Source of the DNA: DASPGX01 sp035620375
GTDB lineage: Bacteria > Patescibacteriota > Minisyncoccia > 2-02-FULL-40-12 > GWA2-44-9
Direction of reading: 5' to 3'
Length of the DNA: 64,000 nucleotides
Assembly (NCBI GenBank): GCA_035620375.1
Contig: DASPGX010000006.1
Coordinates: forward strand, 1 to 64,000
Below the pieces are notes generated by a model, which saw nothing but the letters and a program-made list of their open reading frames with translations, ran no database searches and was not told the DNA's origin. This document shows, piece after piece, positions 31,826 to 39,489 of this stretch (position 1 is its first letter; every line of letters begins with the position of its first letter). A program made the translations under genes and the position numbers.

Positions 31826-32239
31826 TCAGGCCGTCGCGGCTGTGCGCATGCGCCAGTCGTCTTCCAGCTTCTTGTTGAAACGGTTCCAGTCGTTCTCGCT
31901 CACGAACAGTGCGCGTCGCTCCGAACGGGACTCCATCCACTGGTAGAACCGGGCCACCGTGTTCACGGTCCGCGGCACGACCAGACGGAGGCGGCATTTC
32001 TCACACAGCAGACAGACCGACTCCGGGCTCAGGTCGCGTTTCGTGAAATACCCGCCGCAATCCTGATACCCCTTGCCGTGCTGCACGTTGACGCTCCGGA
32101 ACGGATTGGCGCCGAGGAACTCCCCGCGTCCGCCCACGAGCGGCAGTGCGTCTTCGAAGAGCCACAGCACCAGCGTTCCTTCGCCTCCAAGCATCAGGAA
32201 TTGTGCGAGGTGCACGGGCGTCCTTTGCTTCTCGCTCAT
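31826..32239 (-). CDS. Hypothetical protein with a CxxC knuckle
   Basis: 137 aa from ATG 32239 (MSEKQRTPVHLAQFL), supported by GGGAGGA upstream. The middle has DCGGYFTKRDLSPESVCLLCEKC, where CxxC plus an upstream Cys could form a zinc site; the C-terminal third is Arg/Trp-rich. No family recognised. It has its own TTGATA-N17-TATAAT promoter interleaved with that of lepA. In size and style it resembles the zinc-ribbon gene at 6184-6402. Confidence 0.7.
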   Translation of the reverse strand: MSEKQRTPVHLAQFLMLGGEGTLVLWLFEDALPLVGGRGEFLGANPFRSVNVQHGKGYQDCGGYFTKRDLSPESVCLLCEKCRLRLVVPRTVNTVARFYQWMESRSERRALFVSENDWNRFNKKLEDDWRMRTAATA

Positions 32240-32275
32240 GGCAAATCCTCCCTTTGCCGATGTGACGATACGAAT

Positions 32276-32304
32276 ATTATAGCACACTAATTGCGCTATA
32301 TCAA
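32276..32304 (-). promoter_or_regulatory. Promoter of the 31826-32239 gene
   Basis: Minus-strand TTGATA (32299-32304), 17-nt spacer, TATAAT (32276-32281). Its -35 box lies inside the spacer of the lepA promoter. Confidence 0.8.
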
Positions 32305-32318
32305 ACTTCTGGTATAGT
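32291..32318 (+). promoter_or_regulatory. lepA promoter
   Basis: TTGCGC (32291-32296), 16-nt spacer, TATAGT (32313-32318). Transcription should start near 32325, which excludes the ATG at 32321 and selects 32339. Confidence 0.7.
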
Positions 32319-32338
32319 GTATGCTTTGCGCACGTCCC

Positions 32339-34132
32339 ATGAGCAATATCCGCAACTTCTGCATCATCGCCCACATTGACCACGGCAAATCCACGCTGGC
32401 GGACCGTTTTTTGGAATTGACCGAAACGGTCGCCAAGCGGCAGATGAAGGAGCAATACCTGGACCAGATGGAGCTGGAGCGCGAGCGCGGCATCACCATC
32501 AAGCTTCAGCCCGTCCGGATGAAGTACGTCGCGGACGGCACAACGTACGAACTGAATCTCATTGATACGCCGGGCCACGTGGACTTTTCCTATGAGGTTT
32601 CCCGTTCCCTCGCCGCCGTTGAGGGCGCGATTCTTCTCGTGGACGCGACGAAGGGCATCCAGGCACAGACGCTGGCGAACCTGAACCTGGCACGGCGCCA
32701 GGAGCTGGTCATCATACCGGCGGTCAACAAAGTGGACATGCCGACGGCGCGCACGGCGCAGGTCAAGGAAGAGCTCGCGTATCTGCTTGAGGTTGAGCCG
32801 GGGGATATCATGGAGGTTTCCGGCAAGACGGGGAAAAACGTGCGGGAACTGCTGGATTCGGTGGTCCGGCGCGTGCCCTCCCCGCAGGCGTCGCACGGCG
32901 ACGGCATCCCGCGGGCGGTTATTTTTGACTCCACGTTTGATGCGTACAAGGGAGTTATCGCGTTCGTCCGCGTCACCTCGGGCGTGCTCCGTAAAGGGGA
33001 GCGTCTGCTCGCCTGGGCGACGGGTGCCCGTCCTGACGCGCTGGAGGTCGGTTCGTTCGCACCCCGCCTGACGCCGGGCACGGAACTCCGCGAGGGACAA
33101 ATCGGCTACGTGGCGACCGGACTGAAGGACCCGGGGCAAATCCGCGTCGGCGATACGCTCACCCGTGCGGATGTCGACCGGACAAGATTCACGCCCCTGC
33201 CGGGATACCGGGAGATGCGGCCCATGGTGTTCGCGAGCCTGTTCCCCGAGAACGCCGAACAGTACGATGAGCTCAAGGACGCGCTCGGCAAGCTGAAGCT
33301 TACCGATGCGGCATTGCAGTACGAACCGGAGTCGTCCGCGGGCCTGGGCAGGGGATTCCGGCTCGGATTCCTCGGGATGCTCCACGTGGAAATCGTCACG
33401 GAGCGTTTGTCGCGCGAATTCGGTCTCAAGCTCATCGTGACGACGCCGTCGGTTGAATATCTCGTGAAGCTCAAGGACGGTTCCACGGAGTCCGTGCGTT
33501 CCGCGGCATTGCTGCCTGACCCGTCGCGCATTGCGGAGATTGCCGAGCCCGTCACGGAACTGGAAGTTATCTGTCCCTCGGAATACGTCGGACCGGTCAT
33601 GGAACTCATTTCCGGCATCCGGAACACCTACATCGCCACCGATTATCTGGGTACGGAGACCGCGGTGCTCAAGTACCGGGTGCCGTTGGCGGAAATCGTC
33701 ACGGATTTTTATGACCGGCTCAAGTCAGTGTCCCAGGGATACGCGTCCATGGGATACGAACCGTCGGGACACGAGCCGTACGACCTTGTCCGGCTGGATA
33801 TTCTGGTCGCCGGCGAGCCGGTTGAGGCATTCGCGCGCATCGTTCCGCGGGAACAGGCCCAGCGTATCGGGCGGCTCATGGTGGAGAAGCTCAAGGAGAC
33901 CCTGCCGCAACAGTGGTTCCAGGTGACCTTGCAGGCCGCCGTCGGCGGCAAGGTGCTGGCGCGCGAGGACATCCGTGCGCTACGCAAGGACGTTACCGGA
34001 TACCTGTACGGCGGTGACGTGACGCGGAAGATGAAATTGCTCAAGAAACAGAAAGAAGGCAAGGCGAAGATGAAAGAGCAGGGAAAGGTACAGATTCCGC
34101 ACGACGTGTTTCTGAAGATGCTGAAGAAGTAG
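32339..34132 (+). CDS. lepA: Elongation factor 4 (back-translocase LepA)
   Basis: Ribosomal GTPase with all G motifs: AHIDHGKST (G1), [14 protein letters not shown] (G3), NKVDMP (G4). LepA-specific features are the QTLANLNLA switch region and the C-terminal domain ending in [16 protein letters not shown]. The start at 32339 ([10 protein letters not shown]) is chosen from the promoter position; the leader is about 14 nt without an SD. 597 aa is standard. Confidence 0.96.
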   Translation: MSNIRNFCIIAHIDHGKSTLADRFLELTETVAKRQMKEQYLDQMELERERGITIKLQPVRMKYVADGTTYELNLIDTPGHVDFSYEVSRSLAAVEGAILLVDATKGIQAQTLANLNLARRQELVIIPAVNKVDMPTARTAQVKEELAYLLEVEPGDIMEVSGKTGKNVRELLDSVVRRVPSPQASHGDGIPRAVIFDSTFDAYKGVIAFVRVTSGVLRKGERLLAWATGARPDALEVGSFAPRLTPGTELREGQIGYVATGLKDPGQIRVGDTLTRADVDRTRFTPLPGYREMRPMVFASLFPENAEQYDELKDALGKLKLTDAALQYEPESSAGLGRGFRLGFLGMLHVEIVTERLSREFGLKLIVTTPSVEYLVKLKDGSTESVRSAALLPDPSRIAEIAEPVTELEVICPSEYVGPVMELISGIRNTYIATDYLGTETAVLKYRVPLAEIVTDFYDRLKSVSQGYASMGYEPSGHEPYDLVRLDILVAGEPVEAFARIVPREQAQRIGRLMVEKLKETLPQQWFQVTLQAAVGGKVLAREDIRALRKDVTGYLYGGDVTRKMKLLKKQKEGKAKMKEQGKVQIPHDVFLKMLKK

Positions 34133-34159
34133 GGGTTGAATCCGTCCGGACAGGCATGC

Positions 34160-34200
34160 AGATAACACAAAGGGACGCGATGCGTCCCTTTGTGTTATCT
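34160..34200. terminator. Long perfect hairpin between lepA and tRNA-Thr
   Basis: 19-bp perfect arms (34160-34178, 34182-34200; arm starts AGATAACACAAAGGGACGC) with a 3-nt loop, suited to stop both lepA and the convergent tRNA transcript. Confidence 0.8.
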
Positions 34201-34201
34201 G

Positions 34202-34274
34202 AGCCACCTCCCGGATTCGAACCGGGGACCTTCACTTTACGAAAGTGCTGCTCTACCAGCTGAGCTAAGGTGGC
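34202..34274 (-). tRNA. tRNA-Thr (anticodon CGT)
   Basis: Minus strand: acceptor GCCACCT/AGGTGGC, D arm GCTC..GAGC, anticodon loop TTCGTAA (CGT, reads ACG), T arm CCGGG-TTCGAAT-CCGGG region. Discriminator T; no CCA encoded. Nine nt downstream of tRNA-Gly and evidently on the same transcript. Confidence 0.93.
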
Positions 34275-34283
34275 CTACCGCAG

Positions 34284-34354
34284 AGCGGGATACGGGAATC
34301 GAACCCGTCTCTGTTGCTTGGGAAGCAACCGTACTACCACTGTACTAATCCCGC
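34284..34354 (-). tRNA. tRNA-Gly (anticodon CCC)
   Basis: Minus strand: acceptor GCGGGAT/ATCCCGC, anticodon stem GTTGC/GCAAC with loop TTCCCAA (CCC, reads GGG), T arm with TTCGATT. Its first 10 nt overlap the 3' end and stop codon of the FtsB-like gene. Confidence 0.94.
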
Positions 34355-34731
34355 GAATCACCGCCGAACCAATTTTTCAGGCGCTCCCAGAACGTCGGTT
34401 CCGCAGGCACGGAAGGACTCGCGACGGGTGATATTGTACCAGAATTTTCCTTTTTGTACACCACCATGACCTTCTCGTCCGGCTGCCGGTAATTCAGCCG
34501 CAGGCGGGCCTGGTATTCAAGCCAGGCCGGGTCATCCGTCCGTTCCAGGTGCATCCGCAGACGGGAGATATCCCGCTCGTATTCCTCCGTCCGTTCGCTG
34601 ATTCGGGCGAATTCCTGCCCCGTTCCGTGCACGGACACGAGAATACGGGCACCCCGGTACGCAAGCCAGCCCGCAAGGACGACCAAAAGGACGGTCAGCC
34701 AGCGCGATGCGAGTGTGGTCCTGAATGTCAT
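34345..34731 (-). CDS. FtsB/DivIC-like septum formation initiator
   Basis: 128 aa bitopic protein: short basic N-terminus, one membrane helix (WLTVLLVVLAGWLAYRGA, about 11-30), a coiled coil (EFARISERTEEYERDISRLRMHLERT), then a DPAWLEYQARLRLNYRQPDEKVMVV segment like the FtsB motif after the coil (family has EExARxxLGYVxPGE). A Ser/Pro linker and WERLKNWFG tail follow. Acts in the divisome. The stop codon lies inside the tRNA-Gly gene, so tRNA processing would cut its mRNA at the end of the ORF. Confidence 0.82.
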   Translation of the reverse strand: MTFRTTLASRWLTVLLVVLAGWLAYRGARILVSVHGTGQEFARISERTEEYERDISRLRMHLERTDDPAWLEYQARLRLNYRQPDEKVMVVYKKENSGTISPVASPSVPAEPTFWERLKNWFGGDSRD

Positions 34732-34781
34732 TGGTTTCAGCGCTTGTTCATTCGCTCCGCGGAGGATAGGATGGAGATATC

Positions 34782-34883
34782 ATGATGCTGGACCGCAAGA
34801 CTCTGCGCATTGTTTCGGCGTTCGTCGCCGTCGTCACCATCCTCGGGATGGTGCTGTTCCTCCTGATTCCGCTCCTGTACTGA
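34782..34883 (+). CDS. 33-aa single-span membrane peptide
   Basis: ATG 34782 (second ATG at 34785) follows a GGAG about 5 nt upstream. The product is a short basic start (MMLDRKTLRIV) and one hydrophobic helix (SAFVAVVTILGMVLFLLIPLLY at the C-terminus, about residues 12-33). The SD, sharp stop and clean amphipathic-to-hydrophobic pattern argue for a real gene. It is divergent from the FtsB-like gene. Function unknown. Confidence 0.65.
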   Translation: MMLDRKTLRIVSAFVAVVTILGMVLFLLIPLLY

Positions 34884-34940
34884 CCAGTATAGCCCAATTG
34901 TACGCAACGGGAACGCATGCGCGGGCCGCGTTCCTGTAAC

Positions 34941-34969
34941 TTGCGAAAATATAGAATCTATTGTATAAT
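34941..34969 (+). promoter_or_regulatory. Promoter of the 35007 gene
   Basis: TTGCGA (34941-34946), 17-nt spacer, consensus TATAAT (34964-34969), about 38 nt before GTG 35007. Confidence 0.8.
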
Positions 34970-35006
34970 ATGACCCGCTGTACTTTTCCGGCCCGAGGAG
35001 GTCAGT

Positions 35007-35654
35007 GTGAAGCTTTTCGTCCCTACGTTCGTATTCGTTCTGGCGGCCGCCGGCGCCGGTGCGCAAACCGGAGAGGAGTCCGGTTCCGGGACATGTCCGC
35101 CGGGATTCGACTGCACCGGCGTGGTGGTCCGGAGCGCAACGCCCATCCGTGACAGCATACCCGGGGCGGTTTCCCGTGCGGCCCGGGACCTTCCGACCGT
35201 CCGGGTGCGCCGTGAGCACCTGGAGCTGTGCCCGGCCGGGTTCGTCCGGTGCGTGGAGCGTGAATCGTTCTGGAGCCCGACCAACCTGCTTCTGACGTCG
35301 TTCCAGTGGGGCGGGGCGTTCTACGACAGCAAGACGACGATGAACGCCGACGCCCTCAACGGATCGTACGAGGTGACCCGCGACGGACGGCCGGTGCGGC
35401 TGGTCGTTACCGTCAGAGAGGAAGCCGGTCCCGAGCAATGGTTCATCGACCGGGGTCCGGTGGCCCTGGGCGGGTACAAGGCGCTGTACAACGTGCCCTT
35501 TGCGGTCGCTTCCCACAAGCTCCGGCAGAGCAACAGCTCGTTCGGCCGTGTTGTCGGCTATGCCGTGCCAATCGTACTGGGCGCGCTACAGTGGAAGGCT
35601 GGGTTGGACAACAAAAAGGAAATCGACCGCATCAACGGCCTCATCGCCCCCTGA
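35007..35654 (+). CDS. Secreted protein of unknown function
   Basis: 215 aa from GTG 35007, with GAGGAGG 7 nt upstream. A signal peptide is clear (KLFVPTFVFVLAAAGAGAQ, AxA-type site near residue 19). The mature protein has four cysteines in two pairs (CPPGFDC; CPAGFVRC), suggesting disulfides outside the membrane. A weakly hydrophobic stretch near 185-200 (VVGYAVPIVLGALQW) could be a second anchor. No family recognised. Confidence 0.75.
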   Translation: MKLFVPTFVFVLAAAGAGAQTGEESGSGTCPPGFDCTGVVVRSATPIRDSIPGAVSRAARDLPTVRVRREHLELCPAGFVRCVERESFWSPTNLLLTSFQWGGAFYDSKTTMNADALNGSYEVTRDGRPVRLVVTVREEAGPEQWFIDRGPVALGGYKALYNVPFAVASHKLRQSNSSFGRVVGYAVPIVLGALQWKAGLDNKKEIDRINGLIAP

Positions 35655-35660
35655 AGCCCG

Positions 35661-35695
35661 ACGGGTTCCCGCTGTACAGTGGGGGCCCGTTTTTG
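35661..35695 (+). terminator. Terminator of the secreted-protein gene
   Basis: 13-bp stem with GU pairs (35661-35673 and 35678-35690) and TTTTTG following. It lies between the secreted-protein gene and the RF2 start. Confidence 0.75.
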
Positions 35696-35708
35696 TTACG
35701 ATTTTCCC

Positions 35709-36434
35709 GTGTTTGATTACGATACGAACAAGGTCGTTCTTTCGGTGTACGCGGGAGCCGGGGGAGTGGATGCCCAGGACTGGGCATCCATGCTTCTGCG
35801 GATGTACCAGCGTTTCGCCGCCCGGAGAGGGTGGTCGTTTTCCGTTCTTGACCAGTCGCTGGGCGAACAAAAGGGAATTAAAAGCGCATCGGCGGAACTG
35901 GCGGGTGCGGGTGTCTATGATACACTGAAGGGCGAGAGCGGGGTGCACCGGCTGGTGCGTATCAGTCCGTTCTCGGCAAAACAGCTCCGGCACACGTCTT
36001 TCGCGCTCATTCAGGTCATGCCGGAGATCAAGGCCCAGGCATTGCACATCAATCCCGCGGACCTTGAATATGATACGTTCCGCGCCTCGGGGAAGGGAGG
36101 TCAGAACGTCAATAAAGTGGAAACCGCGGTCCGCGTGCGGCACAAGCCGACGGGGCTGGTGGTCGCCGTGCAGACGGAGCGCTCCCAGGCACAGAACCGT
36201 GAGAAGGCCCTGCAGCTGCTCGCATCGCGCCTCGCGGTGATGATGGAAGAGGCCAAAGTCAGCCAGCTGGACCAGCTCAAGCCCGAACTGAAGTCCGGTT
36301 CGGTGGACTGGGGAAGCCAAATCCGTTCGTATGTCCTGCACCCGTACCAGATGGTCAAGGACCACCGGACGGGCGTGAAGAGTTCCCAGCCGGACAAGGT
36401 ACTGGACGGCGACCTGTCCAAATTTATTCCGTGA
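35709..36434 (+). CDS. prfB: Peptide chain release factor 2-like, lacking domain 1
   Basis: Class I release factor. GGQ loop in [16 protein letters not shown] and the RF2 stop-codon motif SPF in [18 protein letters not shown] are intact, so UGA/UAA recognition is predicted. I start at GTG 35709 because the earlier GTG (35679) lies inside the upstream terminator stem. The 241-aa product begins at domain 2 ([17 protein letters not shown]); the roughly 90-aa N-terminal domain 1 and the programmed frameshift site of classical prfB are absent. It heads a prfB-ftsE-ftsX operon (ATGA overlap with ftsE). Confidence 0.88.
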   Translation: MFDYDTNKVVLSVYAGAGGVDAQDWASMLLRMYQRFAARRGWSFSVLDQSLGEQKGIKSASAELAGAGVYDTLKGESGVHRLVRISPFSAKQLRHTSFALIQVMPEIKAQALHINPADLEYDTFRASGKGGQNVNKVETAVRVRHKPTGLVVAVQTERSQAQNREKALQLLASRLAVMMEEAKVSQLDQLKPELKSGSVDWGSQIRSYVLHPYQMVKDHRTGVKSSQPDKVLDGDLSKFIP

Positions 36435-37114
36435 TAGAGCTCAACAACGTCTCCACCGTCTATGATGACGATTTCGTCGCCCTGCACGGGGTGAGTCTTG
36501 CCATCAATCCCGGCGAGTTCGTCTCCATCGTCGGTCCGGCGGGAGCGGGCAAGTCCACGCTTCTGCGTCTGTTGACGCGCGAGTTGCGGCCGACCGAAGG
36601 GGTCGTCACCGTTGACGGCGTGGACCTTTCGCATATTCCCGACGACGACGTACCGTTGCTCCGGCGTAAAATCGGCACGGTATTCCAGGACTTCAAGCTG
36701 TTGTCCAACCGCAACGCGTTTGAGAACGTCGGCTATGCCATGGAGGTAGCGGGCGCCACGGAGGACGAGATTGCCGAAGACGTACCCAAGGCGCTGGACA
36801 TCGTCGGTCTCGGGGACAAGCGGAACAATTTTCCGCACCAGCTCTCGGGTGGCGAGAAACAGCGTCTGGCAATCGCGCGTGCCCTTATTCACCGGCCGCG
36901 CATCATTCTTGCCGATGAGCCCACGGGAAACCTGGACATGGTCAACAGCCACGACGTGATACAATTGCTCCTGAAGATTAACGCGCTGGGCACCACCGTC
37001 CTGCTCGTCACGCATAACCGCGACATCGTGAATACCGTGAACCGGCGCGTGGTGACCATGGAGACCGGGCGCATCGTCCGGGACCAGACGCAGCACGGTA
37101 AATACATCATTTAG
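36431..37114 (+). CDS. ftsE: Cell-division ABC ATPase FtsE
   Basis: ATPase partner of FtsX, activating peptidoglycan hydrolases at the septum. Walker [11 protein letters not shown]-loop VFQDFKLL, signature LSGGEKQR, Walker [14 protein letters not shown]-loop VTHNRD. 227 aa is the family norm. Start overlaps prfB stop; ftsX follows after 9 nt. Confidence 0.96.
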   Translation: MIELNNVSTVYDDDFVALHGVSLAINPGEFVSIVGPAGAGKSTLLRLLTRELRPTEGVVTVDGVDLSHIPDDDVPLLRRKIGTVFQDFKLLSNRNAFENVGYAMEVAGATEDEIAEDVPKALDIVGLGDKRNNFPHQLSGGEKQRLAIARALIHRPRIILADEPTGNLDMVNSHDVIQLLLKINALGTTVLLVTHNRDIVNTVNRRVVTMETGRIVRDQTQHGKYII

Positions 37115-37123
37115 TCCGCATTT

Positions 37124-38035
37124 ATGCTGAAAGAAAAGCTCCGAAGGGTATTCGCGGCCGGGTGGAAGAATTTCCGCCGGAACCGGTACGTCAGCATCGG
37201 CACGACCGGGGTGATGTCGCTCGTTCTGCTGCTGTTCCTGTGCCTGGTCGGAGTCAACTTCCTGGGCTCGGTGCTGGTACAGAACCTGGAGGGGAAGGTT
37301 GACGTGCGGCTGTATCTGAAGAACGAGGCGACGGACGACGAAGTGAAGACCATCCGCACGGAACTGGAAGCGCTCAATTCGGTGAAGTACGTGGACTTCG
37401 TGTCCCGCGAACAGGCATTGGCCGAGTTCAAGGAACGGCACGCCAACGACGCGCTCATTCAGCAATCGCTGTCCGAGCTTCCCGACAACCCGTTGCAGGC
37501 GTGGTTGAACATCAAAGCGACTGACGCGACGCAGTACGCGTCCATCGTCGGATTCCTTGAGGCCAGCCGCATGCGCAGCGTCATTGATAAAATCAACTAT
37601 TACGACAACGAGGCGGTCATCGGCCGCATCCAGGGAATCTCGCACGCAGTGCAGAACTGGGGAATGATCGGTACCTTGCTGCTCGCCTTCATCTCGGTGC
37701 TGGTCGCGTTCAACACGGTCAGGCTCACCATATACAACCAGAAGCAGGAGATTGAGATTCAGCGGCTCGTGGGTGCGTCCAACTGGTATATCCGGGCGCC
37801 GTATATGATAGAAGGGGTACTGTACGGCGGATTCGCAACTGCCATCGCGCTGGTGCTCTTCTTCGGGGGACTGCAGTTCGCATCTCCGAAGGTCGCCGTG
37901 CTGATGCCCGGCGTGTCGCTCATGGGATACTTCGCCGGCAACGTCGTTCAGATTATCGGCATGACCCTGTTTGCCGGCATCGCCCTGGGAGTCGTTTCAT
38001 CGCTTGTTGCCATCCGGCGCTTCCTCAACGTATAG
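37124..38035 (+). CDS. ftsX: Cell-division membrane protein FtsX
   Basis: Four-TM protein: helix 1 about 24-45 (GVMSLVLLLFLCLVGVNF), extracellular loop of about 130 residues (VRLYLKNEATDDEVKTI, FVSREQAL, LPDNPLQAWLNI) that contacts hydrolases, then helices near 180-200, 225-250 and 270-295. The cytoplasmic QEIEIQRLVGASNWYIRAPYMIEG segment is the coupling motif. 303 aa. Ends in a strong hairpin shared with convergent gmd. Confidence 0.95.
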   Translation: MLKEKLRRVFAAGWKNFRRNRYVSIGTTGVMSLVLLLFLCLVGVNFLGSVLVQNLEGKVDVRLYLKNEATDDEVKTIRTELEALNSVKYVDFVSREQALAEFKERHANDALIQQSLSELPDNPLQAWLNIKATDATQYASIVGFLEASRMRSVIDKINYYDNEAVIGRIQGISHAVQNWGMIGTLLLAFISVLVAFNTVRLTIYNQKQEIEIQRLVGASNWYIRAPYMIEGVLYGGFATAIALVLFFGGLQFASPKVAVLMPGVSLMGYFAGNVVQIIGMTLFAGIALGVVSSLVAIRRFLNV

Positions 38036-38067
38036 AATCTTCGCGACAGTTGCGCATACAAAATTTG

Positions 38068-38089
38068 AACGGGCCCCGAGGGGCCCGTT
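38068..38089. terminator. Bidirectional ftsX/gmd terminator
   Basis: Perfect AACGGGCCCC/GGGGCCCGTT stem with a 2-nt centre between the convergent genes; on the minus strand it is followed by CAAATTTT. Confidence 0.8.
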
Positions 38090-38094
38090 GGCGT

Positions 38095-39090
38095 TCATTT
38101 CTCCTTTGCGACCAGATACCAGTCGGAGCGGACCATAATGTTCACCATCTGACGGAATCCGTACGCCGGCCGCCAATCCAGCACGCGGTATGCCTTTGCC
38201 GGATTGCCGACCAGGAGGTCCACCTCTGCGGGGCGTAGGTCCGCGGGATTGTTCCAGACGATGTGTTTCCCGGGGTTCAGGCCGGCAGACTCGAACGCAG
38301 CCTCGGCGAACTCCCGTACCGTGCGTGTCTCGCCCGTGGCGACGACGAAATCGTCCGGCCGTTCCTGCTGAAGCATCAGCCACATTGCCCGGACGTAATC
38401 CGGGGCGTATCCCCAGTCGCGGCGCGCATCGGGGTTGCCCAGCTCCAGCCGGTCGGCCTTGCCGTGCGCGATGCGCGCGGCACCGTGCGTGATTTTCCGT
38501 GTGACGAATTCCATGCCGCGCCGCTGGGATTCATGGTTGAACAGAATGCCCGTGGACACGAAGAGGGGCGGGTCGTTCCGTTCTCGGTAGTACCGGGCGA
38601 GATGGAACCCGGCGACCTTGCTGATGCCGTACGGAGAACGGGGATGCAGGGGAGTTTCCTCGTCCTGCGGGACGCGCTCCGCCTTGCCGAACATCTCGCT
38701 TGAGCCGGCGAAGTATACCCGCGCCTCCGGCGCGTACCGCCGGCATGCGTCCAGGACGAAGTGCACGCCGTTGATGTTCGTGTTCATCGTGGAGAACTCG
38801 TCCTCGAACGATGCCGCGACAAACGACTGCGCCGCAAGGTGGTACACCTCGTCCGGCCGGATGTCCTGCACGACACGGCAGATGCTCGGGTAGCTCTCCA
38901 GCGAGCCCTGGTGCAGGGTGACGGAGCCTCCTTGGACGTGGTCCGCGATGCGTGACAGCCGCTGCCGCTGGTCCTCGGCGGCGACGCGCCGGACCATGCC
39001 GTGCACGTCGTACTGCAGGCTAACCAGGAGTTCGGCCAGATACGAACCGTCCTGGCCGGTGATTCCCGTGATGAGTGCTTTCTTTCTCAC
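38095..39090 (-). CDS. gmd: GDP-mannose 4,6-dehydratase
   Basis: Extended SDR giving GDP-4-keto-6-deoxymannose, precursor of GDP-fucose or GDP-rhamnose. NADP-binding ITGITGQDGSYLAELL, VRR phosphate contact, HLAAQSFV, catalytic AGSSEMFG and YGISKVAG, and the substrate motif RRGMEFVTRKI are all typical. 331 aa, normal. Start is GTG 39090 with AAGGAG upstream. Its promoter shares a -35 box with tRNA-Gln. No fcl/rmd gene is adjacent; the SDR at 11.3 kb is the only other deoxyhexose gene here. Confidence 0.95.
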   Translation of the reverse strand: MRKKALITGITGQDGSYLAELLVSLQYDVHGMVRRVAAEDQRQRLSRIADHVQGGSVTLHQGSLESYPSICRVVQDIRPDEVYHLAAQSFVAASFEDEFSTMNTNINGVHFVLDACRRYAPEARVYFAGSSEMFGKAERVPQDEETPLHPRSPYGISKVAGFHLARYYRERNDPPLFVSTGILFNHESQRRGMEFVTRKITHGAARIAHGKADRLELGNPDARRDWGYAPDYVRAMWLMLQQERPDDFVVATGETRTVREFAEAAFESAGLNPGKHIVWNNPADLRPAEVDLLVGNPAKAYRVLDWRPAYGFRQMVNIMVRSDWYLVAKEK

Positions 39091-39118
39091 GCTGCCTCTC
39101 CTTGGAAAGGAATGGTGG

Positions 39119-39169
39119 ATAATACCACATTTTCATAGAATTGCAAAATGTGAGTCCGCCATGTATACT
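39119..39169. promoter_or_regulatory. Divergent gmd / tRNA-Gln promoters sharing one self-complementary -35 box
   Basis: TTGCAA at 39141-39146 reads the same on both strands. Minus strand: 16-nt spacer to TATTAT (39119-39124) for gmd. Plus strand: 17-nt spacer to TATACT (39164-39169) for tRNA-Gln. Confidence 0.7.
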
Positions 39170-39245
39170 TTTCAGGTCATTCCAGTAAGTTGTAGCCCCT
39201 CGGCTACGCTCGGGGCAATTTCACCCGGGCGATGCCGGGTCAAAT

Positions 39246-39316
39246 TGCGGGGTCGTCTAATGGTAGGACACGTGCCTCTGGAGCACGGTATCTTGGTTCG
39301 AGTCCAAGCCCCGCAG
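39246..39316 (+). tRNA. tRNA-Gln (anticodon CTG)
   Basis: Acceptor TGCGGGG/CCCCGCA, D arm GTC..GAC, anticodon stem CGTGC/GCACG with loop CTCTGGA (CTG, reads CAG), T arm CTTGG-TTCGAGT-CCAAG. The weak U1-A72 pair is typical of tRNA-Gln. No full CCA encoded. A hairpin GCAATTT..AAATTGC immediately upstream ends inside the first bases of the tRNA. Confidence 0.93.
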
Positions 39317-39325
39317 CAATTATAA

Positions 39326-39352
39326 TTAACGGCTCACCGCGTGAGCCGTTAA
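39326..39352 (+). terminator. tRNA-Gln terminator, GGCTCAC/GTGAGCC family
   Basis: Arms TTAACGGCTCAC (39326-39337) and GTGAGCCGTTAA (39341-39352), loop CGC. Fourth copy of the conserved stem. Confidence 0.7.
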
Positions 39353-39489
39353 AGAGCCGCCATCCGGCGCCTTGCGCCGGCCCACATCCAAACCCGAAAT
39401 CCTACGGCCCGTTGGCCTCAGGATGATCTGCAACGGGGACGCAAATCAAAAGGAGCGGGGGTGAGCCCGCTCCCGTGAAACGGAAGACG
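39353..39489. other. Intergenic stretch with hairpins
   Basis: No gene is visible. A CCGGCGC/GCGCCGG hairpin lies at 39364-39380. A terminator for the minus-strand gene lies at 39452-39473 (GGAGCGGG/CCCGCTCC, followed on that strand by TTTTGATTT). Confidence 0.6.

Noticed and set aside
36101..37645. A 514-codon minus-strand frame opposite prfB, ftsE and ftsX
   Set aside because: All three plus-strand genes carry canonical motifs; the antisense frame has none.
266..39352. The repeated GGCTCA hairpins as CRISPR or integron repeats
   Set aside because: Copies are single, 9-18 kb apart, with no spacers or cas/integrase genes; terminator placement explains them better.
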